Origin: Erigeron canadensis | Taxonomy: Eukaryota; Streptophyta; Magnoliopsida; Asterales; Asteraceae | Assembly: GCF_010389155.1 (NCBI RefSeq) | Contig: NC_057761.1 | Location: 44,440,213 to 44,504,212, forward strand | DNA length: 64,000 nt | Direction of reading: 5' to 3' | In this document: positions 26,703-37,132 of the stretch, piece by piece | Layout of the letters: every line of letters begins with the position of its first letter | Numbering within the stretch: the stretch's first letter is position 1 | Notes under the pieces: model-generated | Told to the model about the DNA's origin: nothing | The model's database searches: none | The model's input: only the letters and a program-made list of their open reading frames with translations | Program-made: the position numbers and the translations under genes

Positions 26703-29700
26703 ATGGGTTGCAAATATTTTCTTAGGGATGAAATCTTTTTGAGGATTCTAATTTTGTTGTTTGCATCATCATTATCAATATTTTCTAACAATGTAGCAGC
26801 AGGAGCAGGAGGGGTGTCTGTGTTGACTTTGGATCACACCAATGTCTCTCAAGCTATTTCAGATCACAACTTCCTTGCGCTTCAGTTTTGGGCTCCATGG
26901 TCAGTTAAAAACCTTTTTTACTTTTACTTGCATACCTGAGTATACAGACATGACAATATAGCAGTCTCTCTAACCTTGGGTAGAGGTATGTCTGTCTATA
27001 TATTGTTGATGCTTCTTATATCCTTTTGAAGATGGTACTTTCTTATACTTAAATGTTCATAAGCTAACACAATCATCTTTGTTGTTGTTTTTTGGTGAAA
27101 AGATAAATATATGTCCATTTTTCGTATAAATTGATTTGCCTGAGTGTCTGACCAGTAAAAATCAATGGTATGTCTAGTTTATGAGTTTTTTGTGTTATTC
27201 ACATACTACTACTGCTAGTCATTAATTAAAAAAGTTTGATATAAAATGGTTAGATTTAAAGTAGAAACGAGTATATATAATTTGGAAAGGGGAAATGATT
27301 AATCCTTCTAACCAAATAGCCTAATAATCCTTTTAACTATGGGATGATGACATGTGAAAAAATCATGGGCCAAGATTAGATGAGAATTAATGGATACCAC
27401 ATGTCACCTTAACGGTGACCACAAAAGTCAAAATATAGCTCTATTATTAGATTTCAATAGATATAACTTGCTGAAGTTGTTTAAGTTGTTTACAAAACAT
27501 TACTTACTAGACTATCATTTTTTACTCTTGTTTTATATAAATATAGAAAAGGGTACTTTGTACTACTTTGTCCAAAATGTCAATTGTCAGATTAATATAG
27601 TGTCTTGTTTTTCTATGAAATCATGACAAGTTTTTTTTTTCCCTTCAAGTCATATCTTTTCGGTAAACACGGAAGATCAAAATTTATATTTTGTATCTCC
27701 ATTATTGTATACTTGTGAATTTGTTTTAGTTTATTTGGGGATATGACTCAATGACAATCATGGAATTGCCTGCCAAAGGACCTGATACAAGGATATTGTT
27801 TTATATTTATCTTCAGTTTATACCAAGCTTCTGATAACTATTCCACCACTTATACTATACGGAAAAATATGTACTACAAACAGTATATATCAACATTGTT
27901 TTCAAATACCAAGTTCTAACTCACAGACTAACCAGGAAGTAAGCCATTTTGTTTTTACCGGGAATGGAATGGACACATATTTGTTTAAAGACTGCTATTA
28001 CATCTAGTATCCTTGCATTCTTTATAATAATCTGCGATAAACTCTTTTAAGGTTTTACCAACACATTTACCTTGTTTTCTAGTGAGAATATGCATAGTCT
28101 CCTATGCAAATTCGGCGAGGAACTTGCACCAGAGGTAATATGTACAGAACGCTCTTCATTCTTTGTTGATCTATCACAAACTTATTCCCATTGTTACATC
28201 AACAAGCTTCACATGTATTTATGTGATGTGTAGTACGAAAAGGCTGCATCAGTGTTGAGTACTCGAGAGCCTCGAATCGTTCTAGCAAAAATTGATGGTA
28301 GTGTAGAAGAGAATAAAGAACTTCGCCATCAGTTTGAGATAACAGGCTACCCCACTATTGTGATCCTACAAAATGGAGGAACAGACTTTCATTACTATGC
28401 AGGTCCTAGAGATGCTGATGGCATTGTGAAAAGCCTCAAACGACTCATAGCCCCTCCTTCAATAGAGATAAAAACTGCCACTGATACTCTTAGCCTTATC
28501 AATGAAGAAAAGTTATCAATTGTAACTCTGTCAATTTCATCTCATATTAACTATATAATGTACTAGTACTTCTTGTAGGGACTTGGTTGATTGTGAGAAA
28601 TTTTGACAAATAATGTTTTATAAATTTATGTAGGTTGGAATATTTCCTATGTTTTCTGGTGAGGAATTTGAAAACTTTACTGCCGTAGCTAACAAATTGT
28701 TATGGGAATCCTGGGATTATGATATTTTCCACACTTCGGATGCCAGTTTCCTTCCTTGTGGTGAATCATTAGTAACAATGCCAACTCTTAGGTTACTAAA
28801 ACCATATGATGAACTCTTTGTTGGCACTCAGGTTTGGCACAAGCTCATTGTTTCCAATTTAATCTCGTATCGAAATTTTTACTTTTTGTGATGCGTTATG
28901 CTGTGATTTACAGAATTTTGAAGTTCTTGCCATGGAAAACTTCATTTTTGTAGCTAGCTTTCCTCTTGTGAGAATTCTTAACAACAACCTCCCCGATAAG
29001 ATCACACAATTGCTATCTCAACTTCCGGATGAAGAGGTTATGCTATTTGTGGATTTTGATAGTGAAGATTTTGATATTTTCAAGAATAAGTATCACAAAC
29101 TTGCAGCTCTATATAAAAGCAAGGGAATAAGATTCCTCTTGGCCAATCCAGTGACTAATAGAAATGTGCTCGAGGTTAGTTTCCTTCTCACTTCTCGATC
29201 ACTACATTAGTTGATGGCTCATCATATTCCCATTTTGTAATTGTGTAATTTGAGTGATAAACTTTCACACAGTCATACTTGGTTTCTTGTTTTAAGAGAA
29301 GTCAACACCTCAACATTCTTGGGGATATCTATATAGATTGAGCATAGTGTTCTGTAGTTTATTTGTGCATTGTAATCATCACGCCTAAAAGATGCCTTGG
29401 TTGCAACAAGATCTAGTATGATGATTCAGAAATTTAACTAACGTTTTCATTTGGGTGAACAGTATGATGGCCTGACATTTGATCAACTACCTCTGATTAT
29501 CATACACAGTAATAATGGTCCAACCTACATGAAACCAAATCTAAAGCCTGATGACATTGCACCATGGCTAAATGAATATAAGGTAATGCAGCACACCAGA
29601 TACTTATGAATATTGTTTAGCATTTGGTTGGAAATCTAAGCTTATAAGAGCAATTGACTTTTAGTCAAAGCTGTAATGCTCTACTTTACCACAAATATGA

Positions 29701-29849
29701 TCTTTATGCATCTATTTTAAAATAATATAGTTGTATTTGTTACATGTATATAGGAGGGAAAGCTGAAGGCATTCTTAAAATCACAACCGATCCCTGTAAC
29801 TAACGATGAGCCATTAAAGGTGGTGGTCGCGGACAGCCTTGATGGTTAA
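26703..29849 (+). CDS. truncated, active-site-less protein disulfide isomerase-like protein (7 exons, 403 aa)
   Basis: Paralogue of the PDI at 42291-46709. Exons: 26703-26899, 28083-28134, 28234-28521, 28634-28831, 28914-29174, 29463-29582, 29754-29849; phases close at 1212 nt. A hydrophobic signal peptide (about 1-33) implies ER entry. A thioredoxin a-like domain (about 38-145) keeps FWAP and the cis-proline loop TGYPT but replaces WCGHC with CENMHSLLC. The b and b' domains and part of the linker follow. The protein then stops at DSLDG where the intact PDI continues into domain a', so the second catalytic site and KDEL are absent. The intron that splits the equivalent b' region in the PDI is missing here. 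All frames and splice sites are open, so it is either a young pseudogene or a redox-inactive chaperone-like or decoy protein. Without KDEL it might be secreted; that is inference. Confidence 0.75.
26959..27003 (+). repeat. SINE tail fragment in PDI-like intron 1
   Basis: The sequence GCAGTCTCTCTAACC then GGGTAGAGGTATGTCTG resembles the SINE 3' half at 21092-21125. It is a short relic in the 1.2-kb first intron. Confidence 0.35.
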
Positions 29850-30402
29850 GAGATGGAGGTATAATTTGATGGTTATGGGAATTAACCATAATAGTCAAAA
29901 TTGGGACATTTGCGAACTACTTGTGGTTTTTATGATTATCAAAAAGTTTAACAGTCACTCGAAACAAAGTATGTTATCCATTTCGTATTTATATCTATAT
30001 ATAATAATATAATGTACGTTGTGTAGTATTAATGAAATACGAAGTGACTTGTTCTACAATTGATAAAAAAAAATAATCATAGAAATGATTGAGTTGTTGC
30101 TTTAGGGGTCTAATGATAAATAATGTGATCGTCAATATTATATCATGAAGATAAAGTATGATCGAATACACTTAACAAACAAAAACTGAATAAGTTAAAA
30201 AAAATAAATGTTCGAGAGACTTAGAATTATTTTTTAGATTTTTAAAAGCAAGAGAGAAACTTAGTTGGGTCAGGGAGGGGTTGTGCCCCCTCCCCCCAGT
30301 GTGTATATATATATTGTTTTACGAAATACTACAATATTTTATTGTAGCTCTAACTGATAAGTTTTTAGTTAAAGTTTTGTCTACAATGGGTGAAGTTTTA
30401 AA
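29850..30402. other. 3' flank of the PDI-like gene
   Basis: AT-rich 3' flank, presumably with the 3' untranslated region. A C-rich patch (GCCCCCTCCCCCC, about 30285-30297) may be a repeat edge. No gene is seen. Confidence 0.4.
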
Positions 30403-30660
30403 AAAAAAAATCATACCACAAAAATCCATAAAAAGATAATACTTTTACATAAATTATTTATTAAAGGGAACAAATTTATTTTTTATGATATGACAGTGGT
30501 AACGTGACACTTAATGGAGGGCTGTCGTTAAAACTAATGACGTTCCTTTTATTGCGAAATTTTTAGAAGTGAAATACTTTAAATAAATGAAAACTAATTA
30601 CATTTCCTTTAATAAGAAATTTGTGTAAAAGTATTACATTTTTATGGATTTTTCTTTAAT
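30403..30660. mobile_element. small inverted-repeat element, copy 1 of a 3-copy family
   Basis: Both ends are variants of AAAAATCCATAAAAAG followed by TAATACTTTTACA, in inverted orientation. The centre has GTGACACTTAATGGAGGG and TTTATTGCGAAATTTTTA. Related copies lie at 32484-32690 and 35516-35720. Confidence 0.5.
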
Positions 30661-31612
30661 TTTTATAATGTTAAATTACATGCCGTTTAAAAAATTTTAT
30701 ACTTTATATTTTGTCCCCCTGAAACAAGTGGTCAAGATTCACCATTGGTCAAAAGGCATACATATATGCGATCAAACCAAACAACCCCAGGCTCAATTTG
30801 TGAGACGTGAATCAAACTAAATGAACGATTTATGCCATATAGAGATGTGTAAACGCTACGTGTTGGAACCACGTTAGTGTGACCGTCACTGATCATGTAA
30901 CATTCCTGATATGATAATTGACAATAACTGAAATCCCTATGTCTAGGTAAATATATGATGGACGTATTTACTCTCAGAGACGTAGTATAGGGTTTCCCAT
31001 TAGGTGATTATAACTAAGAGGACTAATGTTACACACATTAAACACCAGAAGGGTTGAATGTGTAAATACTAAGGGGTTGAATGTGTAATTACTCTCATTA
31101 TAAATAAAGGGTAATTAACCCTAAGTTAAGGTTAATCCCAACACATAATAAACCCTAAAATTCGTGTGGGTATTCCTCTCAAATTCGTGCATCATGTTCC
31201 AGCCGAATTACTCATCTCATTATTACTCAATCACCTTGTTATGAGAACCCAAAATCAATAGCAATTATGCTTTAATGTTCTTACAGGTTCCACAAGACGA
31301 TTGTGGGTGTTTTATCCTTGGAATTTTGGGCTCTTACAACTTATGTAAATATCCATATCTTTTGCTCCTAATAAAAAAAGATATGCACATCTATTTTTTT
31401 AGAATACGCTCAGTTTCATATTCATTCATTATTCTATAATTCCACTCGTGGTCCACGTGTTCTTATTTTGTTATTTCTTTAATTGAAAAACAGATTTTTG
31501 GCGTCTTGTTAGTGTGAGTTAATTATTCCAACTACTAGAAACAATAATATTAATGGCTATTTTAAGGGATTCATATTCTAACCAAACTTTTTTGGTATCT
31601 AGACCATATATA

Positions 31613-31764
31613 CTATTTGCAACGATAGTCGCTACAAATAGTGCGGGCCTCTGTCTGTAATGGTAAATCTGGCAAAAAATAGCGGGTCCCCTGTCAGTAA
31701 TCGCTGTAAATAATTGGATATGGACAAAAACACTACTATTTGCAGCGATAACCGCTGCAAATAG
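31613..31764. repeat. repeated 12-bp palindromes (possible CACTA subterminal repeats)
   Basis: Two 29-bp hairpins, CTATTTGCAACG/CGCTACAAATAG at 31613-31641 and CTATTTGCAGCG/CGCTGCAAATAG at 31736-31764, with a partial third between them. The second is preceded by CACTA. Such subterminal palindromes are typical of CACTA (En/Spm) ends, but I could not delimit an element. Confidence 0.35.
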
Positions 31765-31866
31765 TCTGGTTTAATTACCAAAAAAGTGGTCGGGATATCA
31801 GCCGCCTTATTTTATCCATTCTAATCATCTATATCACGGGTAGGCACAAAATAATTATCACTTCAC

Positions 31867-32007
31867 GTATTTTTTTTAACAACAGTGGTGATTGTACTTA
31901 GTGGCATGCCTCTTCATCGTCCGATAGAGATCAGCCACATCACCAGCACAGTCAATCCGATGGCATGACGGGCGGTGGAAGTCCCACTACCGTTCTGGAG
32001 GAAACTA
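31867..32007 (-). mobile_element. SINE-like repeat, 5'-truncated, minus orientation
   Basis: About 140 bp nearly match 49989-50124. Read on the minus strand, it runs from TTTCCTCCAGAACGG to ACAATCACCACTGTTGTTAA and ends in an A run, as for a retroposed SINE. The longer copy in the DOG1-like intron has more of the head. Confidence 0.5.
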
Positions 32008-32483
32008 ATATTTATTACAATATTACTACTTTTAAGATATGTAAGACGATATGTTTTGGATCGCAAAGAACTTGTTAAACTTAATTTTAGTGAGTTACCT
32101 TACATCCAATGTTTCGTGGTCTATGTACGTACGTAAAGAGGCATGTAAATGAGTTTAAATTTACCGTTCAATAAATAAATAAATATATAGTAGTTTAAAT
32201 GTTAGAGAAAAACATGTAGTTTAAAGTAATTGTTACGCGTTTAACAAATGATGTTTTTGTCAATTTTTAATTATATTCAAAGATATTGATATTGTTAAAT
32301 TTTCATTTTCATCTTATAAACCAAATATCAATAACTAAGTTTATTATTAAACTAAACGTTGTATAAGACTAACTGAGAACTTAAATAAAAAATCAATTGA
32401 TGGTTACAACATAACTTGTAGTTTATGATAATGTAATAAAAATGTCAGATTATGATGCAACTAATAAAATTATGATTGAATAT

Positions 32484-32690
32484 AGAGAAAAATCCATAAA
32501 AAAGTAATATTTTAACAAAAAATTTCTATTAAATTTAGTTTTCGTTTGTTTAAAGGATCCCACTTCTAAAATTTTCGCAATAAAGGGAACGTCGTTAGTT
32601 TTTAACGTCAGTTTTCCGTCAAGTGTCACGTCACCACTGTCACGTCATCAAAATTGCTAATGTGGCCTTTGACTGATATATATATAGTGA
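32484..32690. mobile_element. small element, copy 2 of a 3-copy family
   Basis: One end is GAAAAATCCATAAAA and the other GTGGCCTTTGACTGAT. It is inverted relative to the copy at 35516-35720. Shared core: TCGCAATAAAGG and GTCACGTCACCACTG. About 205 bp, non-coding. Confidence 0.5.
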
Positions 32691-32744
32691 AAAGTGCTAC
32701 AAACATATGTATATAAATATTTTGTATATAAAAGTTGTATGTAT

Positions 32745-33025
32745 ACGTTAGTGATCACATGTGCATAAACAATGTCATGAGCATATGTATTCAACTATTT
32801 ATTTGGTGATCACATGTGCATAAACAATGCTATGAGCATATGTATGTAATTATTTAGTTAGTAATCATATGTGCATAAACAATGTTATGAACACATGTAT
32901 GCAACTATTTAGTTGATTATCACATGTGCATAAACAATGCTATGAGCATATGTATGTAATTGTTTAGTTAGTGATTACATGTGCATAAATAATGCTATGA
33001 ACACATGTATGCAATTATTATGTAA
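32745..33025 (+). repeat. 55-bp tandem array, about five units
   Basis: The motif ATCACATGTGCATAAACAAT recurs at 32754, 32809, 32864, 32919 and 32974, exactly every 55 bp. Units 2 and 4 share GAGCATATGTATGTAAT while 3 and 5 share GAACACATGTATGCAA, so it is a 110-bp higher-order repeat. Confidence 0.85.
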
Positions 33026-33238
33026 ATGACAATTTCATTAGATTATTTGATGATCACATACATATGCATAGATACTCAAATAAATATATTTATACAATAC
33101 AAATATATTATAAATAAAAGGTTCATAAAATTAGTTAATGCAAATATACATATAAACATCATTATCTAAAAAATAAAACTACAATGAATGGTTACAGAAT
33201 GGTGGAAAGTCAACAGAATGAGCACGAATATATATATA

Positions 33239-33835
33239 TTAGTGGTCAGGCCCGTCCAATGGACGGGTAGTCTCAAAATATATTAATTAAAGCTAAAAAA
33301 ATGGAATTCAAATATATTAAATAGATATACCGAAATCAACTTGAAAATTTGCTAGCTGAATAGCCACTCCATCGGTCAAAATACTCCAAAAATTATCCGC
33401 CCAACGAAGAAACATACGAAAATTAACTTCATATAAATATTGATTTCAGTTTACCTTTTTTTTTCAACTTTAATTAAATAAAAATTTTACAGTTTCTTAT
33501 ATTCTAAAAGTGTAAATTATATATATAAAAGTATAATTAAATATAAATTAGGTTAAAGTGTAAATTGGTGATGAAAAATCAAAAAGTGTAAGTTAATTAT
33601 TTTAAATTGGGTTAAAGTGTAAATTGATGATGGGAAACTAAAAAGTGTAAATTAATTGTTTTAGATTGGGTTTAAAGTGTAAATTGGTGATGGAAAACCA
33701 AAAAGTGTAAATTAACTTAGATTAATATTAAAAAAATTAGAGGATTAATAAGGAGAGAAGATTAGACTCAAGGAGGTGGATTAGGGGTGAAGTGTACCCC
33801 CAACCCTCTCTTTTAGTTATATTATATATATATAA
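33239..33835 (-). mobile_element. Helitron-like element (minus orientation)
   Basis: On the minus strand the 3' end shows the hairpin CCCGTCC-AT-TGGACGGG, then CCTGACCA and CTAA before T, which fits CTRR. The 5' end should lie near 33835 (AT-rich, then AAAAGAGAGGGTTGG) but is not exact. The interior holds a 59-61 bp tandem repeat. Confidence 0.4.
33551..33718 (+). repeat. 59-61 bp tandem repeat, about 2.8 units
   Basis: The motif TTAAAGTGTAAATTGRTGAT starts at about 33553, 33612 and 33672, each followed by an AAAAAGTGTAARTTAA segment. Confidence 0.7.
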
Positions 33836-33842
33836 ATATATA

Positions 33843-34020
33843 GGGGATCGGAATATAAGGTTGTCGGGTATATAAGCTTAGGTGTGGAACACTCACATAT
33901 TGTTTTTTTAATCCATAAAAATCATGGGGTCCCATGCATTTATTCATTAAAAAAGAAATAATAAAATATTAGTATGTGAGAGGTTCCACACCTAAGCTTA
34001 GGTGCCGGACAACCTTATAT
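33843..34020. mobile_element. palindromic MITE, intact copy
   Basis: The left arm (ATATAAGGTTGTCGGG then AAGCTTAGGTGTGGAAC) is the reverse complement of the right arm, which ends ACAACCTTATAT. Arms are about 50 bp with a short AT-rich centre. A second copy near 38.0 and 40.4 kb is split by a solo LTR. Confidence 0.7.
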
Positions 34021-34579
34021 AGGGTAACACTCTGGTGAGAACACTTTTAAAATAAAAATGGTGAGAACACTTAAAAACATCATTTTGATGCATTAAAAGT
34101 TCATAAAACTGACATAGTGCATAACTAATTATCAATATTAAAGTTGTACTATGGGTGTTTCCGCTCCATGGTTTTGTATCGTTATTTTGTTACTTTATTT
34201 GGTGTTAGCCTCTTTCTCTTGTATTTGTATTTGAACTTCTTGGATCACTAGCACCTTGTTAGTCGATCTTTTAGCAATAAAATTTTATGTCGTTCTAAAA
34301 AAAAAGTGTTTAACAACACATTGATCCGTCAAAATTGAAAAAATCACGTTTTTTGTTTTGTGCATCCATCTTGGATGCATGTTCATCAAAATGATGCATC
34401 CAACAAAAAACGTGATTTTTTTTATTTTGACAAATCAATGTGTTGTTAAACACTTAAATAATGATAGTTAGTTATGCACTATGTCAGTTTTATGGACTTT
34501 TAGTGCATCAAAATGTAGTTTTTAAGTGTTCTCATTTGTTCTCATTTTAAAAGTGTTCTCATTTGATAGTCACCCTATA
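34018..34579. mobile_element. foldback element with long inverted repeats
   Basis: The ends TATAGGGTAACACTC and (inverted) TATAGGGTGACTATC begin arms of more than 110 bp with GAGAACACTTAAAAAC and ACTGACATAGTGCATAACTA in both. The arms continue into a 145-nt hairpin (34306-34450). A LINE tail interrupts the left arm at 34144-34305; without it the palindrome is almost continuous. Confidence 0.75.
34144..34305 (+). mobile_element. 5'-truncated LINE 3' tail
   Basis: This stretch is absent from the opposite arm of the foldback and ends in A9 after AATAAAATTTTATGTCGTTCT. The pattern (non-coding 3' end, AATAAA-like signal, poly(A)) fits a LINE-type insertion of about 160 bp. A short AAAG flanks both sides. 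Confidence 0.55.
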
Positions 34580-34924
34580 GGCGTATATATATATATGTTT
34601 TCATAAGCAAAAACAACTACCCTATTTAATTCGAAATCTATTGTTAAAGTCACTCTTCGTGTTTGACCGTTTATGAATCACTAATGTTCTCACTTCTCAG
34701 CTTCACTTCGGATACCTTCACATATTGGCGTAGTGACAAACTGACACGACGGGCAGGTACTTCTTAAATTAACTTACTATGTTTTTGAAAGTGATTACGT
34801 GATAGTCATAATAAGTAATCAGCCATGCATAGTTGCCCATGCATTTTAGAAGTAACGTGTGCCATGAAAAACTATTGTTCAGTGTACTCATTTTATTTAC
34901 ACCATAAGTACTTGTAGAAAGAGG

Positions 34925-35353
34925 CAAATTATGACTAGTCCAACTGGTCAGAGGTATCACAGGTTTTACTCAAGGTCTTGAGTTCGATCTTTAAGGATGA
35001 CAAGTCTTGGGAGTTTTTTTTTTCTGAATACTTGTAACGGCCTATGCAGAGGCGGTGCCAGAAAAAAAATCTCAGAGGGAGCAAAATTAAAAAATCCGTG
35101 AAATATAAATATAAAAGGGGTCAAAATGTTAAAAACCTATAAGAAAAATTTTAAAAATCGATGAAAATTTTAAAAATACATGACAAAATCTAAATTTTGA
35201 GGGGGACAATTGCCCCCTTTGCCCCCCATGTGGTACCGCCCATGAGCCTATGGTCAACATCTCGTTGTCTAGGATATAGTATGTATAAGGCTTCACCATT
35301 ATACGGTGAGGTTTTCCTGATGTCGCATACCGACCGAATGTTAAAAAAAAAAA
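34925..35353 (+). mobile_element. tRNA-derived SINE interrupted by a hAT MITE
   Basis: It has box A-like TAGTCCAACTGG (about 34936) and box B-like GAGTTCGATCTT (about 34980), and ends in an A run at about 35342-35353. The body is split by the element at 35047-35244; removing that and one target copy restores a continuous SINE of about 220 bp. Confidence 0.55.
35047..35244. mobile_element. hAT-type MITE with 8-bp target duplication
   Basis: The terminal inverted repeats CAGAGGCGGTGCCA and CATGGGCGGTACCA match at 11 of 14 positions. The flanks GGCCTATG (35039-35046) and AGCCTATG (35245-35252) form an 8-bp duplication with one mismatch, the hAT hallmark. The 198-bp interior is A-rich and non-coding. 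Confidence 0.7.
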
Positions 35354-35515
35354 GCAACGAGCTGTTGGGTGATTATAGCGTTTATCAAAGAGAACAGTGT
35401 TTAAACTTCTTGTACAAACATAATTGGACACGTAAGCAACATTAACAACATATTTCAAATTAAATAGTTGTTTTTTTTTTTATGAAAACATATATATATA
35501 TACGTATTTTTTTTA

Positions 35516-35720
35516 TCAGTCAAAGGCCACGTAGGCAATGTTGTTGATGTGGCAGTGGTGACGTAACATTTAATAGAGGGTTGGAGTTAAAAATTAACGA
35601 TGTTTCCTTTATTGCGAAATTTTTAAAAATGGGATCATTTAAATTAACAAAAATTAAATAAGTTCACTTTAATAAGAAATTTGTGTAAAACCGTTACCTT
35701 TTTATAGATTTTTCCCTTAA
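35516..35720. mobile_element. small element, copy 3 of a 3-copy family
   Basis: It runs from TCAGTCAAAGGCCACG to TTATAGATTTTTCCC and shares TTTATTGCGAAATTTTTA and CTTTAATAAGAAATTTGTGT with the copies at 30403 and 32484. Confidence 0.5.
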
Positions 35721-36336
35721 ATATATGATATATGTTAAATATGTTAAAACAAAACTAATGAAATATATATAATTTATAAACTATTAGAGTTTTCTTTATG
35801 ATAAATATTTATTTTCTTTATGATAAATATTTATTAAATATAATATATAATATACAATCTTATTTGAAAAATAATATTATCAAGAAAAAATGTATCAATT
35901 GTATTTAACTCTTTTATTTTTAGTTAAATAATCTTTTTGTAAAATAACTTTTACATGAGAGTATAATACCAAATTAACATGTTGAATGTTTCTGAATTTT
36001 TAATAATACTTCTAGGAAAATTGATAAATAAAACATTTAGGGTTGTAATTAATATGAATAAAAAAATTATAAATTTCATGTCAAAAGTCCAATACTAAAT
36101 TTTAAGGTAAGTGTACAAATATTTCATATACTTTAGATACATCTCTTAATGCTGTATTTTTTCTTAAAAAAATTAATTATTTATCATATATAGCATTCAA
36201 TATAATTTGATATATATATCTTTTAATGTTTATATTAATTGCATATCAATTAATTAGATTTTATTTATTTATGAATTCACATAACATATATAGATATTAC
36301 ACATATTTTATAAACATGTGAGATACGCAATTTAAA

Positions 36337-36443
36337 ACCGACGTCGGTAAACCGATTATCGGGGATCATCTACTTTTTAGTACATGTATACCGACGTGGT
36401 AAACCGACAATGGGGGATCATCGCTGCTTTTTAATACATGTAT
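36337..36443 (+). repeat. 53-bp tandem duplication
   Basis: The units start at 36337 and 36390. Each has ACCGACGT-GGTAAACCGA, GGGGATCATC and TACATGTAT segments. The GACGTCGG palindrome is in the first unit only. Confidence 0.65.
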
Positions 36444-36653
36444 CGAATGAACGTTACGAAATTTAACATGCACACTACTTTTTTTTTTTTTTTTAGGAAA
36501 ATCATCGATGCATTATGTAGGTAAGTCTTAAGTGTGAACTAACTGTATTACTGCCATTAATTTATGTTGAGATTCAAAGACGTTTATAAATAAGAATATA
36601 TTAGTTTAATGAGTTTTACTAATAGTAACCTTATGAATTGTCATTATTCTATA

Positions 36654-37007
36654 TCTATACTATCTATATAAACAAATTATCCCCTAAAATTTAACACTCT
36701 ACCTTTAAAATTTCTAATTTACCCTTTTAATCTATATTACCTTCAAACACTTTATTTCTATAATTCCAAAAATACCCTAAAAATAATCCTTACGCGTGTT
36801 TCTTCCCTTCCCTTAAGTTGCTCAAAAAAAAAACACGCATACGTTACCGAATTTAATAATCAATCAACATAAAAAATGTTCACTCTAAAACAACAACGAC
36901 GGTAAGAAACACTTGAGTTAAATCATGCATTCATGTAATGACGCGGTACAACTACTTAACTAGCTTTTTTTCCTATGCCCCACTGCATCGCGCGAGTACA
37001 AGGCTAG
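36654..37007 (+). mobile_element. short non-autonomous Helitron-like element
   Basis: The 5' end TCTATACTATCTATATAAAC follows host A. The 3' end has CGCGCG within GCATCGCGCGAG, then TACAAGG and CTAG before T. Only 354 bp, non-coding. Confidence 0.5.
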
Positions 37008-37132
37008 TGTGTATAAAATAGTTGTCTATCATAAATATTTAATAGGTGTGCTTTTAATATAAAATATATAATATTTTCATGTATGTTATTGATAATTTTT
37101 AGTACTGTAATTAATATCATTTTTTTCTCTAA

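Noticed and set aside
32745..33025. CRISPR-like repeats
   Set aside because: The whole 55-bp unit repeats without unique spacers, and the genome is a plant's.
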